Shown here piece by piece: positions 21,471-32,526 of a stretch of DNA of 64,000 nucleotides (within the stretch, counting starts at the first letter, position 1; every line of letters starts with the position of its first letter). Under the pieces are notes generated by a model. That model was not told the origin of the DNA. It worked only from the letters and a program-made list of their open reading frames with translations, and ran no database searches. The position numbers were made by a program, and so were the translations under genes. This DNA is from Lytechinus pictus. Taxonomy: Eukaryota > Echinodermata > Echinoidea > Temnopleuroida > Toxopneustidae. Location of the stretch: contig NC_087253.1 of assembly GCF_037042905.1 (NCBI RefSeq), positions 19,247,501 to 19,311,500 on the forward strand. The letters are read 5' to 3'.

Positions 21471-22438
21471 TTTTTTTTTGGGGGGGGGGCTTAGCCGATT
21501 GGGGGGCACGTGCCCCATGCCCCCCGTAGTTACGCCACTGTCCCTGCTCCAAACATATTAAACAATCCTTCCAACTCTACATGGCGTATCCAAGACATAT
21601 CTAAATACACATTTCCCCTATTTAACATCCGCTTGTATTTGGTCTTCATTATCATTTATATATATATATACGTTTCTGAATTGTTAAGTGCACCCTTGCC
21701 CCCAATAATGCAAATTGTATATTTTCAGAAAAGGAGTAGTGGCAATGATAATATTATTGTATCTTATGATGATGATTATTATTATTGTTTAACATTATTA
21801 TTTTCAAAAGTAATGTTTCACAGCCAATCTGACCTCTTCGTTTTCGCGCCTTTAAATTAATTTCGTCTTCTTTGTTTTATTTCAATGTGTTTGAACAATG
21901 TCCTAAAATGTCAGCGCTATTTTTCACAGGCACTTTATATCAATTTTACAATAATAATACTAGTTGTATACAGTGCGTCTAGACAAAAAGGTGAGATTTA
22001 AAAAAAGGACATACTAGTTGCAACCTTATTAAATCAGCCATGCTTAACGGATGGCAGCCATACATAAAGAATTTATTGCCCTTGACTTTGGCTCCTGCCT
22101 CTCCTTGGATAGCGAAAACATAGCTGACATCAAATAAGCACAACATGAAATGAAATTATTTTATTTGTCTCGTACGCTGTACGTGTTTTCCACTTTTATT
22201 TCGTGTTACATTTCCCCTGGGAAGTAGGCGCAATGGAAACGAGGTTTTATTTCTTTGTATTCATTCATGTAAATAGTCCTACGTTGAAAACCGCTTTTCC
22301 ATTTTTTTTTCTATTTATTCCTTTCTTTAGGCTTTCTTTCTTATTTTCTTTCTCTCTTTTTTATCTCTTTCTTTCTTGAAGGAAATATCTTAACTGCTGG
22401 GATTTTAATTCATAACCCTTTGTAACCATGCTAACTCT
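21471..22438. other. Intergenic DNA with repeat edges
   Basis: A G-rich repeat end lies at 21475-21540 (GGGGCACGTGCCCC). A lone mariner-MITE end starts at 21969-21971 (TA then CAGTGCGTC). No gene seen; the short frames are AT-rich artefacts. Confidence 0.4.
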
Positions 22439-22743
22439 GTTTCCGCATTTACTACGGAGACACTCAAACAACGCACCAATTTCTTTGAAATTGCAGTCAA
22501 ATCAGAATGGAGAGCTGAGAAGCTTTTGTCGAAAGTTGGTAGACTGGGACAGCATCGGAATCTCTTGACTCTGGACAACGATGTATTTGAAATTGTTCGT
22601 CAGGTGCAATTCTTCGGACGGTCTGCTGTCCCATTCCACCAACTTTCGACAAAAGCCTCTCAGCTCTCCATTGTGATTTGACTTGCAATTTGAAAGGAAT
22701 CGATGCGTTTTGTAGAGAGCGGCTCCGTAGTAAATGCGGAAAC
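22439..22743. mobile_element. Fold-back element with 21-base perfect ends
   Basis: GTTTCCGCATTTACTACGGAG (22439-22459) is exactly inverted at 22723-22743. A second, longer inverted pair lies inside (about 22508-22550 against 22628-22674, including CTTTTGTCGAAAGTTGG). A related, larger fold-back is at 47347-48020, sharing the ACTTTTGTC and GGCTGTCCATTGTAATTTGACTTGC blocks. Confidence 0.6.
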
Positions 22744-22927
22744 TCACTATGGTCTTGGCCACAAGGCGTCATTGAAACGTTTGCGGCTTGACTCTTCACT
22801 TGACTCTTTATCATTGAATATTTGTTATGTGCATAATGGCAATATCAAACGTATCGCCATCATCATTACTATCATCATTATCATTAACGGTATCATTATT
22901 ATTATGAGGCCTATTATTATTATCACA

Positions 22928-22959
22928 TGTACTATGATTGTCATCACCACCAACATCAC

Positions 22960-22994
<35 letters not shown>

Positions 22995-23031
22995 CCACCA
23001 CCACCATCATCATCATCATCACCATCATCAC

Positions 23032-23072
<41 letters not shown>

Positions 23073-23075
23073 CCA
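22928..23075. repeat. (ATC)n microsatellite
   Basis: About 145 bases of ATC/ACC trinucleotides. The Met-, Ile- and Ser-rich frames across it are artefacts. Confidence 0.9.
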
Positions 23076-24030
23076 CTAGCACCACTCTTAGTTACAGTGG
23101 TGTTGGCATGCAGATATTATAGTTTTTGCCATAATGATTGCTGCCGTTGTATATTCTTTGTGTATCATTATCACTTATTATTTTTTTAGTCATTCATTTA
23201 AAATATTATAACAATATCGACCCCTGTCTATAGGTCGTACGAGCAATCAACCGACTAATCATGTCGAAGTTGCACTATAGCCGTCGATCACAAATCAAAT
23301 CACACGCATTTCTTGTTTCTAAGAAATAAAAACAGAGGAGTATAATGGAATGAGGAGTTGTGTAAGAATATAATTTGGAAGTAGAATTTGATTACTTACT
23401 CATGTTTGCCTCACCGATGCAGGGCAATGGTCAAATTTGATAGGCATACACATGTAGATATAAATATTGTTTTCCCTCATTCAGAAGCAATTTTCTGCTT
23501 GTCAAAACAATTTATGTGGGGTGTTCGGTTCCTATGTTATGTATTTGAGAATCAGTGTTTTTATATTGCTAGTTCAAATCGTCAAATTTTCGCCCAAGCT
23601 GCATTATGTCATGATTTCGATTGGGAAAAGGGAAAGAAAAGTCCCCTGTAAAGTGAAACAGATATAAGCAAGATTCAAGATTCGATATTATTAGCCCGGA
23701 CTACTTTTGCTTAAATCTTCGGTTCATGTGTTTGTAGATTATTTGCTATGGACATTTTATATTCTATCTGAACCCTGATCCATATTTTATTGAATATTGA
23801 AATAAAGTGATACAAAATCACACACACAGCCTCACACACACACCCTCGCCAATTCCAAAGATTATGATGGTCATTTTTTGTCTTTTTTGGTCTCCAAATG
23901 ACAAATGACACTTTAAATGCCTCAATTTATTCCCAAGTACTTCAAATTGTACATATGCTTGCCCCCCCCCGTATACTCACCAACGGTTGCCATGCAGTCA
24001 CCATTGACCGTATCACGCACTGTTTGTATA
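23076..24030. other. Intergenic DNA
   Basis: No gene or clear repeat seen beyond a short (CA)n at about 23819-23845. Confidence 0.4.
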
Positions 24031-24849
24031 CAGTGCGTCCCAGAAAAAACGAAACCGAGATTTAGCGATTATTTATCATAACTTAATCACAAATACAATA
24101 AACAAATGACCTAGGAATGTAAAGCTTAGAATCTCCTCTTTCATTTGAAATAACTTAGACTATTTCTCATTAACGCATGAGTGAGCAAAAAAAATTTGAA
24201 GAGGGGATATCAAAAAGTCATTTGGCGGGCTGTATCTGGGTTTAAAAAAGAAAACCACATTTTAAGAAAGTTCAATATATGCTCTTAAATTTGATACCTC
24301 AATTACAGAAAATGGTCAAGAAATAACAAAGTTCTGGTTATTTGAAATAAGGCTTGAATTTCAATAATTTCATAAAATGAAGAGGATTTTCAGATTAGCG
24401 TTCAAACTCACTCGAACTCCGTTTTGTTGACGATCAGCCATGCATTAAGTCTTTTGTTAACCATGCGATAGCTTCTGTGTGAAACCGGTGAACATACGTT
24501 TATTTAATGAAATTATGGAAATACAAGCATTATTTCAAAGGACTATAACTTTTTTACTCCTTGACCATTTTTTGTGATTAAGCTATAAGAAGAAAGAGCA
24601 GATATTGAACTTCTTAGGCATGTGATTTTCTTTTTTAAATTCAGATACCCCCCGCCAAATGAGTTTTTGGTATCCTTTCTTCAAATTGTTTTTGCTCACT
24701 CATGCGTGAATGAGGAATAATCTAACTAATATCAGATGAAAGAGGAGATTCTAAGCTTTACATTGGTAGGTCATTTGTCTATTTTATTTGTGATTAAGTT
24801 ATGATAAATAATCGCTAAATCTCGGTTTCGTTTTTTCTGGGACGCACTG
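24031..24849. mobile_element. Mariner-type fold-back MITE, copy 2
   Basis: The 819-base element has the same CAGTGCGTCCCA ends and TA flanks (24029-24030, 24850-24851) as copy 1 at 5817-6614, and strong similarity throughout, including the non-palindromic centre. It ends about 507 bases upstream of the GPCR start codon, so it may affect that gene's upstream region (inference). Confidence 0.75.
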
Positions 24850-24851
24850 TA

Positions 24852-25356
24852 TAACTTTTAGGACATGTACGTTGAGATGGAGAGAGAGTGAAATAAGACG
24901 CTGATTGGGTAAGAAAAGGAGAGCTGAGACGAGGTAAAAATAAAGTCACGTGATCATTTCTCAAAAGGAAACTGTTGACATCGATCGCATTAAATACCGT
25001 CCCATTATGCGTCTGCGTGATCAGTTCGTATGAATCAGACGATGGGTAAGCATCAGGTTGAATTATGATTGTGCCCTTCTCACGCAAAATAAAATCGCAT
25101 TTTCTATTTTAAAAAAAATGTGAATTTTGGTCTGTCACCTGCGATTAAAGAAGATCCACAGTGCGCCAGTCATGATTACAGATTCCTGAATACCTTTAAG
25201 AAAATTTACGAGTTGCCTGTATCTCAACAACCAGTGCGTGCTCCAATAACAAATTTTCCATTAGTCATGTTAGAAAGAAAAGGAACAAATGACACGATCG
25301 CGGATAGGAGGATGGGACTTTGATTTCATTTGAGGAATGCATATGGTTTAGTGAGA
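24852..25356. other. Upstream region of the GPCR gene
   Basis: No conserved promoter element could be identified with confidence. An in-frame TGA at 25321-25323 closes the GPCR frame upstream, so any further 5' coding sequence would need an intron. Confidence 0.35.
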
Positions 25357-26613
25357 ATGGATGCATCAGCCATCGTAGCAGTTTCTCTTTTTACGATCAT
25401 CTTTGTCATCGGAGTGCCTGGGAACTCTTTGGTGGTTTGGGTGTTTGCAAAGAAATCGCGGAAAACTTCCACATCCTTGCTGATAATCAGTCTCTCTAGT
25501 ATAGACCTGTGTGCTTGTCTCATAGCCCCTGTTCATCTCGTTCGATCCCTGGGCGGTGGGGTCATCAACGCTTTCGTTTGTAAGTCCAGCATCTACGGGA
25601 GTCGCGCCTTTTCGTTTTCAGCACTTTACTTGACAACCTGTATCGCGCTGGACAGGTACATGGCGGTCTGCAGACCCCTAGAGTCGCGATCCCACCCTCG
25701 GAAGCTTTTAGTTGTCATCCTGGTGAGTGTAGGACTGGCGGTGTCTGGCAATTTCCAATTTGCTTTGTACGTGAAGAACTTGAAGATCGGCGCGGTTAAG
25801 AAATGCATCTACCGAGGAGGTCCCGACTGGCTGGATATCAGTAATGAGATCTTTACGTCTGTGTCCTACCTGGTGGCGTTGATGATCTGCTCGTGCGTCT
25901 ATGTCCGGATCTATCTCGAGATCCGCAAGCAAATGAAGGTCAGAGAGGGACTTACTGGAAATGGAGTCCAGGGAAACCAAGGTGCGGATCGCCAAAGAAA
26001 ATGCTTCGCTATCAGCAAGGCGGGAGGTTCGGGGGCGAGAGCAGGAGAAGGTCAGATTGCTCTTCCGCAGCAGAGTGGAACAACTGAAAGTGATTTCCAT
26101 GATATGTCGACCACGTCAGCCCAACATCATTGCGGTGGCAGCGGTGGGATTCTACCAGGAGCAGCGACCAATGGAAACGTACAAGTCGTAGGAACCACTA
26201 ATCTCCTGCGCGCCAAGGGTCCCGCAGAGGGAAGAGTTCTTCAAGTTGTTCCTTCGGGGGGATATTCCTCCTTCCCTGCAGCTTCCGCCGTTCAGGACCA
26301 ACCTCCAAGGGTCAACGTCAACCCGAATTGCAATCGGCAAAGGAAAGAACGCCTCATGACCAGGATGTTGCTGGGAACAAACTTGATCCTCATCCTCTCC
26401 TGGCTGCCGTCTTTTATCCTAACCAACGTCCCTGATGAAGAAGTGACTGCATACCGAAGTAAGGCATCGCAGGGCGTCATCACCTCATTCTGTTATCAGT
26501 TGCGCACCCTTAATCACATTGTCAGTATCTTTGTCTATGCCCTCCTCAACGCAAACTTCAGGAAAGATTGCCAAGCTATCCTTGCCAAGTTGAAACAATC
26601 AAGGAACGGATAG
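25357..26613 (+). CDS. Intronless rhodopsin-like (class A) G protein-coupled receptor
   Basis: 418 residues, one exon. The ATG at 25357 is chosen because the frame upstream has no ATG before the stop at 25321. Class A landmarks: TM1 with GVPGN (N23 = N1.50), TM2 with SSIDL (D50 = D2.50), C75 before TM3 and C150 in loop 2 for the conserved disulphide, and DRY at 99-101 ending TM3. TM4 (about 117-138) lacks the usual Trp. TM5 spans about 161-187. A third cytoplasmic loop of about 135 residues, rich in Gly/Gln/Ser, follows. TM6 has SWLP at 348-351 for CWxP, and TM7 (about 374-396) has no NPxxY. The short N-terminus suggests a small ligand. It would act in the plasma membrane coupling to G proteins; the ligand is unknown. 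It may belong to an echinoderm-expanded receptor group (inference). Confidence 0.9.
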   Translation: MDASAIVAVSLFTIIFVIGVPGNSLVVWVFAKKSRKTSTSLLIISLSSIDLCACLIAPVHLVRSLGGGVINAFVCKSSIYGSRAFSFSALYLTTCIALDRYMAVCRPLESRSHPRKLLVVILVSVGLAVSGNFQFALYVKNLKIGAVKKCIYRGGPDWLDISNEIFTSVSYLVALMICSCVYVRIYLEIRKQMKVREGLTGNGVQGNQGADRQRKCFAISKAGGSGARAGEGQIALPQQSGTTESDFHDMSTTSAQHHCGGSGGILPGAATNGNVQVVGTTNLLRAKGPAEGRVLQVVPSGGYSSFPAASAVQDQPPRVNVNPNCNRQRKERLMTRMLLGTNLILILSWLPSFILTNVPDEEVTAYRSKASQGVITSFCYQLRTLNHIVSIFVYALLNANFRKDCQAILAKLKQSRNG

Positions 26614-26884
26614 GAAACATTTTTCCCATTCCACTTTTTCTCATTAATACCTCCATTTTGGTGTTAATAGGGGTTGCGCCAACGTATCTATGTGAATCTT
26701 CAAGTAGTAAAGATATAGAGGATACAAATATAATTTATGAAATCTTGTATTCATGGTGCTGTAGATTTTTTTTCCTTAGTGTTTTAAGAAATCCCAAATG
26801 TCAGGTGGAGCAACAACACCACTATTATCTTGTCAATGTTGTTAAAACGGTCAATGTGTGTCTGTGTGTTTTTTAAGCAAGTGC
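26614..26884. other. Downstream region of the GPCR gene
   Basis: No canonical AATAAA is seen directly downstream. The open frame at 26568-26876 overlaps the GPCR end out of phase and has no recognisable domain. Confidence 0.35.
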
Positions 26885-27013
26885 ACACCTAGTTACCAAA
26901 AATGCATATAGCATTTTAAATGCCTTTCTCACCGGCAGAGGTACCGTGGCCGGGGATCGAACCTCGGACTTTAAAATGCCTAGTCAGGCGACCGTGACCT
27001 CCTCTACGACGAT
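26885..27013 (-). mobile_element. tRNA-like SINE fragment
   Basis: Read on the minus strand, an A-box-like TAGAGGAGGTCACGG is followed about 45 bases later by GAGGTTCGATCCCCGG, a good box B, and then a tail with GAAAGGCATTTAAAATGC. The tRNA-like head is about 75 bases. I could not fold a clean acceptor stem, so a SINE or tRNA pseudogene is likelier than a functional tRNA gene. Confidence 0.5.
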
Positions 27014-27125
27014 TTTAAATAATATTAAAAATTGTGAGCCACCTGTTCTGTATGTGTATCGAATAATACTGAACATACACCTCATATGCGATATCAAGGA
27101 GGTTGGGGGCAGTGGATGATTGCCA

Positions 27126-27344
27126 CACAGCAAAAATTGTGGTGTAAACCTGAGTACATAGAGGACCACACCAGTTATTTTACACCGGTGTTAAATTGAC
27201 AGTGTTAGTTTAACACCTATATGTGTTATACAACACACTCTTTGGTGTTATGTTCAATCTCTAGGGTGTAATTTTAACACCTCAGGGTGTGGTCCTCATT
27301 TAACACCAACTGGTGTCAGTTTTAACACCACAGTTTTTACAGTG
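27126..27344. mobile_element. CACTG-ended MITE, copy 2
   Basis: 219 bases with CACAGCAAAAATTGTGGTG and CACCACAGTTTTTACAGTG ends, flanked by CA on both sides (27124-27125, 27345-27346). Same family as 4886-5119. Confidence 0.7.
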
Positions 27345-27703
27345 CACTATTATCAAATGTTAAAAAATTGAAGAAAGGGTAGATAAAACATAATATAGGA
27401 TATTGTAAAAAACAAAAAGAATGTGCTGGCTTGTTTAGCAATGTTATAATCTTATTTTCCGTGTTAAAAGCGTTCTTATCAGTTAGGTGGAGGGTCGATA
27501 ATGTGCCTACAGGAGTGTCATCCGAAAATGCCATGACATTTCTTTGTCTGTATCTCTCTAATATCGGATCAATGGAAATGGCATAAAACACGATAAATAT
27601 CACCGAAAGAGGTCTTTAGATATGTAAAAATTAAAGTTTAAAATTTTCTCAGAGAATCAGTAATTGAAAAATATTCAACAGCAATTAATGTGATATATAC
27701 AGG
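27345..27703. other. AT-rich intergenic DNA
   Basis: Nothing recognisable. Confidence 0.4.
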
Positions 27704-28102
27704 TTACACTTCGTAATTCCGAAGGTTCGTAATTCCGAAGGTTCTTTATTCCGAAGGTTCGTAATTCCGAAACACGTAAATTGCCTATACCTCGATGTTC
27801 GTTAATCCGAAAACGTAAAAGGGTTCGTTAATCTGAACATTTGTGGCGTTATTCCGAAGGTTCGTTAGTTCGAAAACGAAACAAGGTTGGTTAATCATTT
27901 AGTTTTCGGACTAACGAACCTTCGGAATTACGAACCTCTTTTCTTTTTCGGATTAACGAACCTTCGGAATAACGAACCTCATTTCGTTTTCGGACTAACG
28001 AACCTTCGGAATTACGAACCTTCGGAAATACGAACCTTCGGAATAACGAACCTTCGGAATATCCGAACCTTCGGAATAACGAAGCTTCGGAATTACGAAT
28101 GT
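27704..28102. repeat. Inverted minisatellite (TTCGGAATTACGAACC units)
   Basis: The left half has repeated GTAATTCCGAAGGTTC units and the right half has their complement GAACCTTCGGAATTAC, meeting around 27890. The outer ends (CTTCGTAATTCCGAAG and CTTCGGAATTACGAA) are inverted, so the whole can fold back. The Leu/Arg/Asn-rich open frames on both strands are products of the repeat. Confidence 0.75.
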
Positions 28103-28654
28103 ATGCGGCATTTTCAGCCCATTTCACAAAAAAAAAGAGAGGGGGAAATCCAACAGATATATTTAATAGTTTGATGAACAAAGATGACAAAATCTATCTT
28201 GCGAAACACATCTTAATTACATACCCTTCACATTATCAATTTTTGAGGTCATACACATTCGTATAATTTATTAATGAATTTGAACAGTGATAAACATATT
28301 GGGTTTGTTGAAGCTAAAAAATTTAAGTCACCTTTATGGCATATTTCATTAAGCCTCGCCACTTCCCAAGTCCTTCCTTCATTACCATGACACGGCTCCT
28401 GGAAAGCAATATTTTCATCAACATTTTTCGTTAAACAACAAAGTATGATCTCGTAGTACTGGTTTGTCACTGTAATCGATGTGGAGCTATAAGTTTCGAT
28501 CTTAGCTCCTGAAACGAAATATGAATTCTACTCTTTGCCCTCTCTATGGTTTACCTAAGATATTTTGAGTCTGAAATTTGTCTGATTCCTATTTCAGAGG
28601 AATTGTATCTTTATATACATTTATGTTCATATCTAAGCAATATTCCTTTTTTTT
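28103..28654. other. Intergenic DNA
   Basis: No gene or repeat recognised. Confidence 0.4.
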
Positions 28655-28990
28655 TTTTTGGGGGGGGGGTGGTTGTTTGATTTGGGTATTCACGCCGTTA
28701 ACCATAACGCGTCCCAAGATGCCCCCCCCCCTCTCTATCAGTCGTTCTGTCACAGTCTCACCCCTTCTCTAAAGTTGCGTACAGGGGCTTGGGGCGCCTC
28801 CCCCCAATTTTTTGCGACCAAAAAAAAAGAGAAAAGAAAAGAAAATGAAATAGAGAAGGCTGTAATATGATATCATTTTCTGAATATTATGTCAAAATCT
28901 ATCAAAAAGTTGGATTTTGGTAATAGAAAATGTCGAAATTTATATATAAATATTTTTTAAATGAATTTTCCCCGATACGCCATATCTGGT
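28655..28990. repeat. Poly-G-edged dispersed repeat, copy
   Basis: A G run (28661-28669), C-rich patches, then an A-rich block leading to TTCTGAATATTATGTCAAAA, AAAATGTCGAAATTT and CGATACGCCATATCT. The same ordered blocks occur at 32527-32757. Confidence 0.5.
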
Positions 28991-29341
28991 CCTTTCAAAA
29001 TATTTTTGGTTTATCATGCCACCCCCTCTCCCCCTGTCTTTTCCTCGTTCTCCCTCCCCTGTCTCCTTTCCTTTCTTTCTCTTTCTCCCCTTCTTTATTT
29101 TACCGTGCTTTCCTTTATAATATGGTAAAACACAATGATAAATACAGCGCCAGGGACATAATATGATTCAATGTTCGGTAAAGATGTTTGCATTTTCATA
29201 TTTCATTCATTATTACACCAAAAGTGATGTGAACAAAGCTTGCGCCATTTTGATGGTTAATGTACTTAATGTAGGATACATAACATGGCTTCGGTGATAA
29301 TGTGGGAGACGCATTCAAGGCTGAAAAGGTAAAAAATATCA

Positions 29342-29609
29342 GGGGCCCGTCTTACAAAGAGTTGCAATTGATCCAATCAAATGCAACTATGGAAAGCCAG
29401 CAAAGTCAACATATAACATGCATGTTTGTTCAAAAGATTTTCTAGATATGAATGTATATCCATGAATTCATTGATTTCTTTTGGTTTCTTCTCCTTTGTT
29501 TACAAAGGACATTTTGCAAGTTTCCTTTAGAAAAAAATTATGGCACTGATGGATTTCCATAGAGTTACAATTGATTGGATCAATCGTAGCTCTTTGTAAG
29601 ACGGGGTCC
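29342..29609. mobile_element. MITE with GTCTTACAAAGAG ends, copy 1
   Basis: The left end GGGCCCGTCTTACAAAGAG and right end CTCTTTGTAAGACGGGGTCC are inverted. The arms extend inward through TTGCAATTGATCCAATC and GATTGGATCAATCG. A second copy missing its right end is at 48601-48826; they share ACTATGGAAAGCCAGCAA and TGGATTTCCA. Confidence 0.65.
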
Positions 29610-29840
29610 AGGTTGTCATTCTGATAGTGAGTGACGCACAGACCCCTCTTCACAAGAATATTTCAATAACCGATTATTTCGTCTTCATTTCAAATAGACA
29701 TTTATTTTCTTATAATTATATTATTTTCATCATAGGTTACATTTGTGATAGAAGAATAGAAATGTATAATAAGTTTGTTTACGGAAGAAATAATTGCTTG
29801 TGTCGACTCCACAGGTCTGTAAATACATGTACAATATATA

Positions 29841-30069
29841 CGCTGCAACAACTCTGGTGTTGATTTACCACCAGTCCGGAATCTATGTCCACATCAGAAA
29901 AGTATTTAAACAACAGTTTGGAATCAAACCGATGCTGTTTTAATACTAATTGGTGTTGTATAAACACATATCTGGTGTTACACCAAAACCAAACTGGTGT
30001 TCACTTCTCTGGTGTGGACGTATATAGATACCGGGCAGGTGTTAAATCAACACCGGTGTTTTTGCAGTG
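29841..30069. mobile_element. CACTG-ended MITE, copy 3 (diverged)
   Basis: 229 bases, ends CGCTGCAACAACTCTGGTG and CACCGGTGTTTTTGCAGTG, flanked by TA on both sides. It is more diverged than copies 1 and 2 but shares the repeated GGTGTT/AACACC interior. Confidence 0.6.
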
Positions 30070-30539
30070 TACATACCTACAAATTACACTGAGGGTGAAA
30101 TACACTCATAGTGGTGCTAAATTTATGATAATTTTCAAAGTGTGGGAAAGGGGATATATACCTTTAGGTCTATATCACGAACTTAGAAAGTAACTGTCGG
30201 TGAAATTAAGATCTGCATACACCCAATGCGCATATGACATATAAAGTAAGTCCATCCACCTAATGGCCGTACGAATAAATGTCTTAAACCAAAGTCTATT
30301 GTGTAATTCTTATCAAAGCAAGTTTGCACCAGATCTCTCAGTTTATATCAGAAATTGTGATAAACTTAACAAAGTCGCTATCGTAATCTCAGCTCGGTTA
30401 AATAACTCCCTCTACTCATTGTTTTATTTCCTTCTGGAAAAACACAGTATCCTTCCCCATGCCCACAGTGTGTTTAAATTGTCTTTATTTACCTTCACAT
30501 TGTTAAATTTCAGTATTAAATAGTACGATTCATATTTCC
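30070..30539. other. Intergenic DNA
   Basis: No gene recognised; the 86-residue frame at 30263-30523 has no motif. Confidence 0.35.
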
Positions 30540-31254
30540 AATTGTCCACACTGTTAAAAATACAATTAATTTCACAAAGAAAAATCGTGTCCACGGTGGG
30601 AAATTATATATCACACTTTTAAATTTGAGCATTTTCACAGTTTGAAATCACACAGTCCTCCACCTCAAAATTTCAGTATTTTATCTGTGCAAGCCACACT
30701 TTCACATAGTCTACGAGGTCAAGATAGAATTTGTGACACAGTCGCGGCGTCTATGGTGTGAAATTATTTTCACACTGTGATATTTGAGCATTTTAACTGT
30801 GTGAAGCACCTTCACTTTTAAATTTCAGGATGTTATCTGTGCAGATCACACTTTCTCATAGTGTACGGGGTCAACATAGTATGTGTGACACTGTCGCGGC
30901 GTTTACAATGTGAAATAATTTTCACACCATTATCTTAAGTATTTTAAATGTGTGGATCACCGTCACATTGTTAATTTTCAGTATTTTATCTGTGCAAACC
31001 ACACTTTCACATAGTCTACGGGGTAAAGATAGTATTTGTGACACAGTCGCAGCGTCTACGGTGTGAAATTGTTTTCACACTGTTATATTTGAGCATCTTC
31101 ACAGTGTGAAATCACACATATACAATGCTAGGTTTCAGTATCTTAACAATGTGAATCACTTTTTCACATAATTCACGAATTCAACACAGTCAACACGTTT
31201 TGTGACACTGTCTCGGCGGTTACGGTGTGAAATTATTTTAATATTCACGGAGTA
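30540..31254. repeat. Tandem array, period about 153 bases
   Basis: About five diverged units, each with a GTCGCGGCG-type block followed by GTGTGAAATTATTTTCACAC. The block begins at about 30585, 30741, 30893, 31046 and 31210, giving periods of 156, 152, 153 and 164. One more decayed unit lies at 31790-31910, beyond an inserted fold-back element. Confidence 0.75.
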
Positions 31255-31740
31255 AATAATGAAAATTTCATCATAATCGGATAACAAGTAACAAAATTAT
31301 TGAAATTTAAATTTTAGCAATGCTTTGTGAAAACAGTTATATGCACGTCGTCATGAATATTCATTAGGTGGGCTGATGACTCATTCCCACTTTCCTTTTT
31401 CTTATTTTTTCATTTTTTTTTATACAAGTGTGAACAACGTCTCTTTTATAATGAAATAAGTTGCAGCAATCAATATCTAATGCACGCAATCAGTTATCAA
31501 TCAATCTTTCAGTTCTTGGTAGAAAAGAATTAAATAAACCTAATTTCATATAATTAAATACAAAAGAACAAGTGGGGATATAACATGATCAATTTGCTCA
31601 TTGAATATTCATGACGACATGCCTAGAACTGTTTCACCGGAATAATGCAAATATTAAAATGATTAAAATTTCAATGTTTTGTTTGTCTGGTTTTTCTTTA
31701 CCTGTTTAAATCATATTATTTTCAGCCCGCAGGGTCCCTT
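31255..31740. mobile_element. Fold-back MITE (CGTCATGAATATTCA arms) in the array
   Basis: The left arm contains CACGTCGTCATGAATATTCAT and the right arm ATTGAATATTCATGACGACATG, with flanking TGAAAACAG/CTGTTTCACC blocks also inverted. It interrupts the 153-base array. A second copy lies at about 49835-50560. Confidence 0.55.
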
Positions 31741-31911
31741 TAAGCATTTTAACTCTCTGAATCTTCTCAAATTGTTGAATGTCAGTATTTTTCTGTGCGA
31801 ATCACATTTTGATAAAGTCCACGAAGTCAACACAATCAACCCACTGTGACAGTGTTATGACTGTAGAGGTAAAGTGTGAACTTATTTTCACACTAGTAAA
31901 TTCGTGCTAAA

Positions 31912-32170
31912 GGGGAAGTTCACCCTGACAAAAATGTTAATTGTAAAAATAGCAGAAAAATAAAATATTGGCGAAGGTTTGAGGAAAATCCATCATTTAA
32001 TAAAAAAAGTTGTTAGAATTTTGATTATATGATTTGTGACGTCATATGCGAGCAGCTTTCCTACAGAAATATTTAATGGATTTTCCTCGAACCGTCACCA
32101 ATATTTTTTTTCAAGTATTTTTTTCTGCTATTTCTACAACAAAGTTTTTGTCAGGGTGAACTCTTCTTTT
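31912..32170. mobile_element. Compact fold-back MITE (GTGACGTCA family)
   Basis: The ends GAAGTTCACCCTGACAAAAA and TTTTTGTCAGGGTGAAC are inverted. Inside are AAAATATTGGCGAAGGTTTGAGGAAAATCCAT and its complement. The centre has TTTGTGACGTCATATG. It is related to the copy at 3686-4137. Confidence 0.65.
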
Positions 32171-32526
32171 TTCCCCTCCGGAACAAATTTCTTATGTTTT
32201 TCTTCTCACAATTTTATCGGCCTCAGTGAAGTATATTCTATTAAATGAACGATGAAATGTCATGAATAATGATAATCGATCAGAGATTGAGAATAACACT
32301 TTTCCCATGATTTTCAAAGTAAACATTATCTTGTCAAACGGTAACATTTATGCATCATTAGTGTACCCATTATGTACCGTGATTACCTGACCTAGTATTC
32401 ACACGCACGTTATAAAGATCATCGTAACTGTTTTGTAAAACTATTTAGAAATCCCTTACCAATTCCATACCAGATTCCATATCAGATAAGAGCCAATTTT
32501 TTAACATTGGCAAAAGAACGTATAAA
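32171..32526. other. Intergenic DNA
   Basis: Nothing recognisable. Confidence 0.4.

Noticed and set aside
22703..23189. Met-, Ile- and Ser-rich open frames
   Set aside because: Translation of an (ATC)n microsatellite in three frames and both strands.
25330..25356. Upstream start for the receptor at 25330
   Set aside because: The codon at 25330 is TTG; the first ATG in frame is at 25357, and a TGA closes the frame at 25321.
26930..27011. Functional tRNA gene on the minus strand
   Set aside because: Good box B, but the anticodon and acceptor stems do not fold cleanly; called a SINE fragment instead.
27887..28190. Open frames on both strands (Leu/Arg/Asn/Glu-rich repeats)
   Set aside because: They arise from the inverted GGAATTACGAACCTTC minisatellite; there is no gene-like composition.
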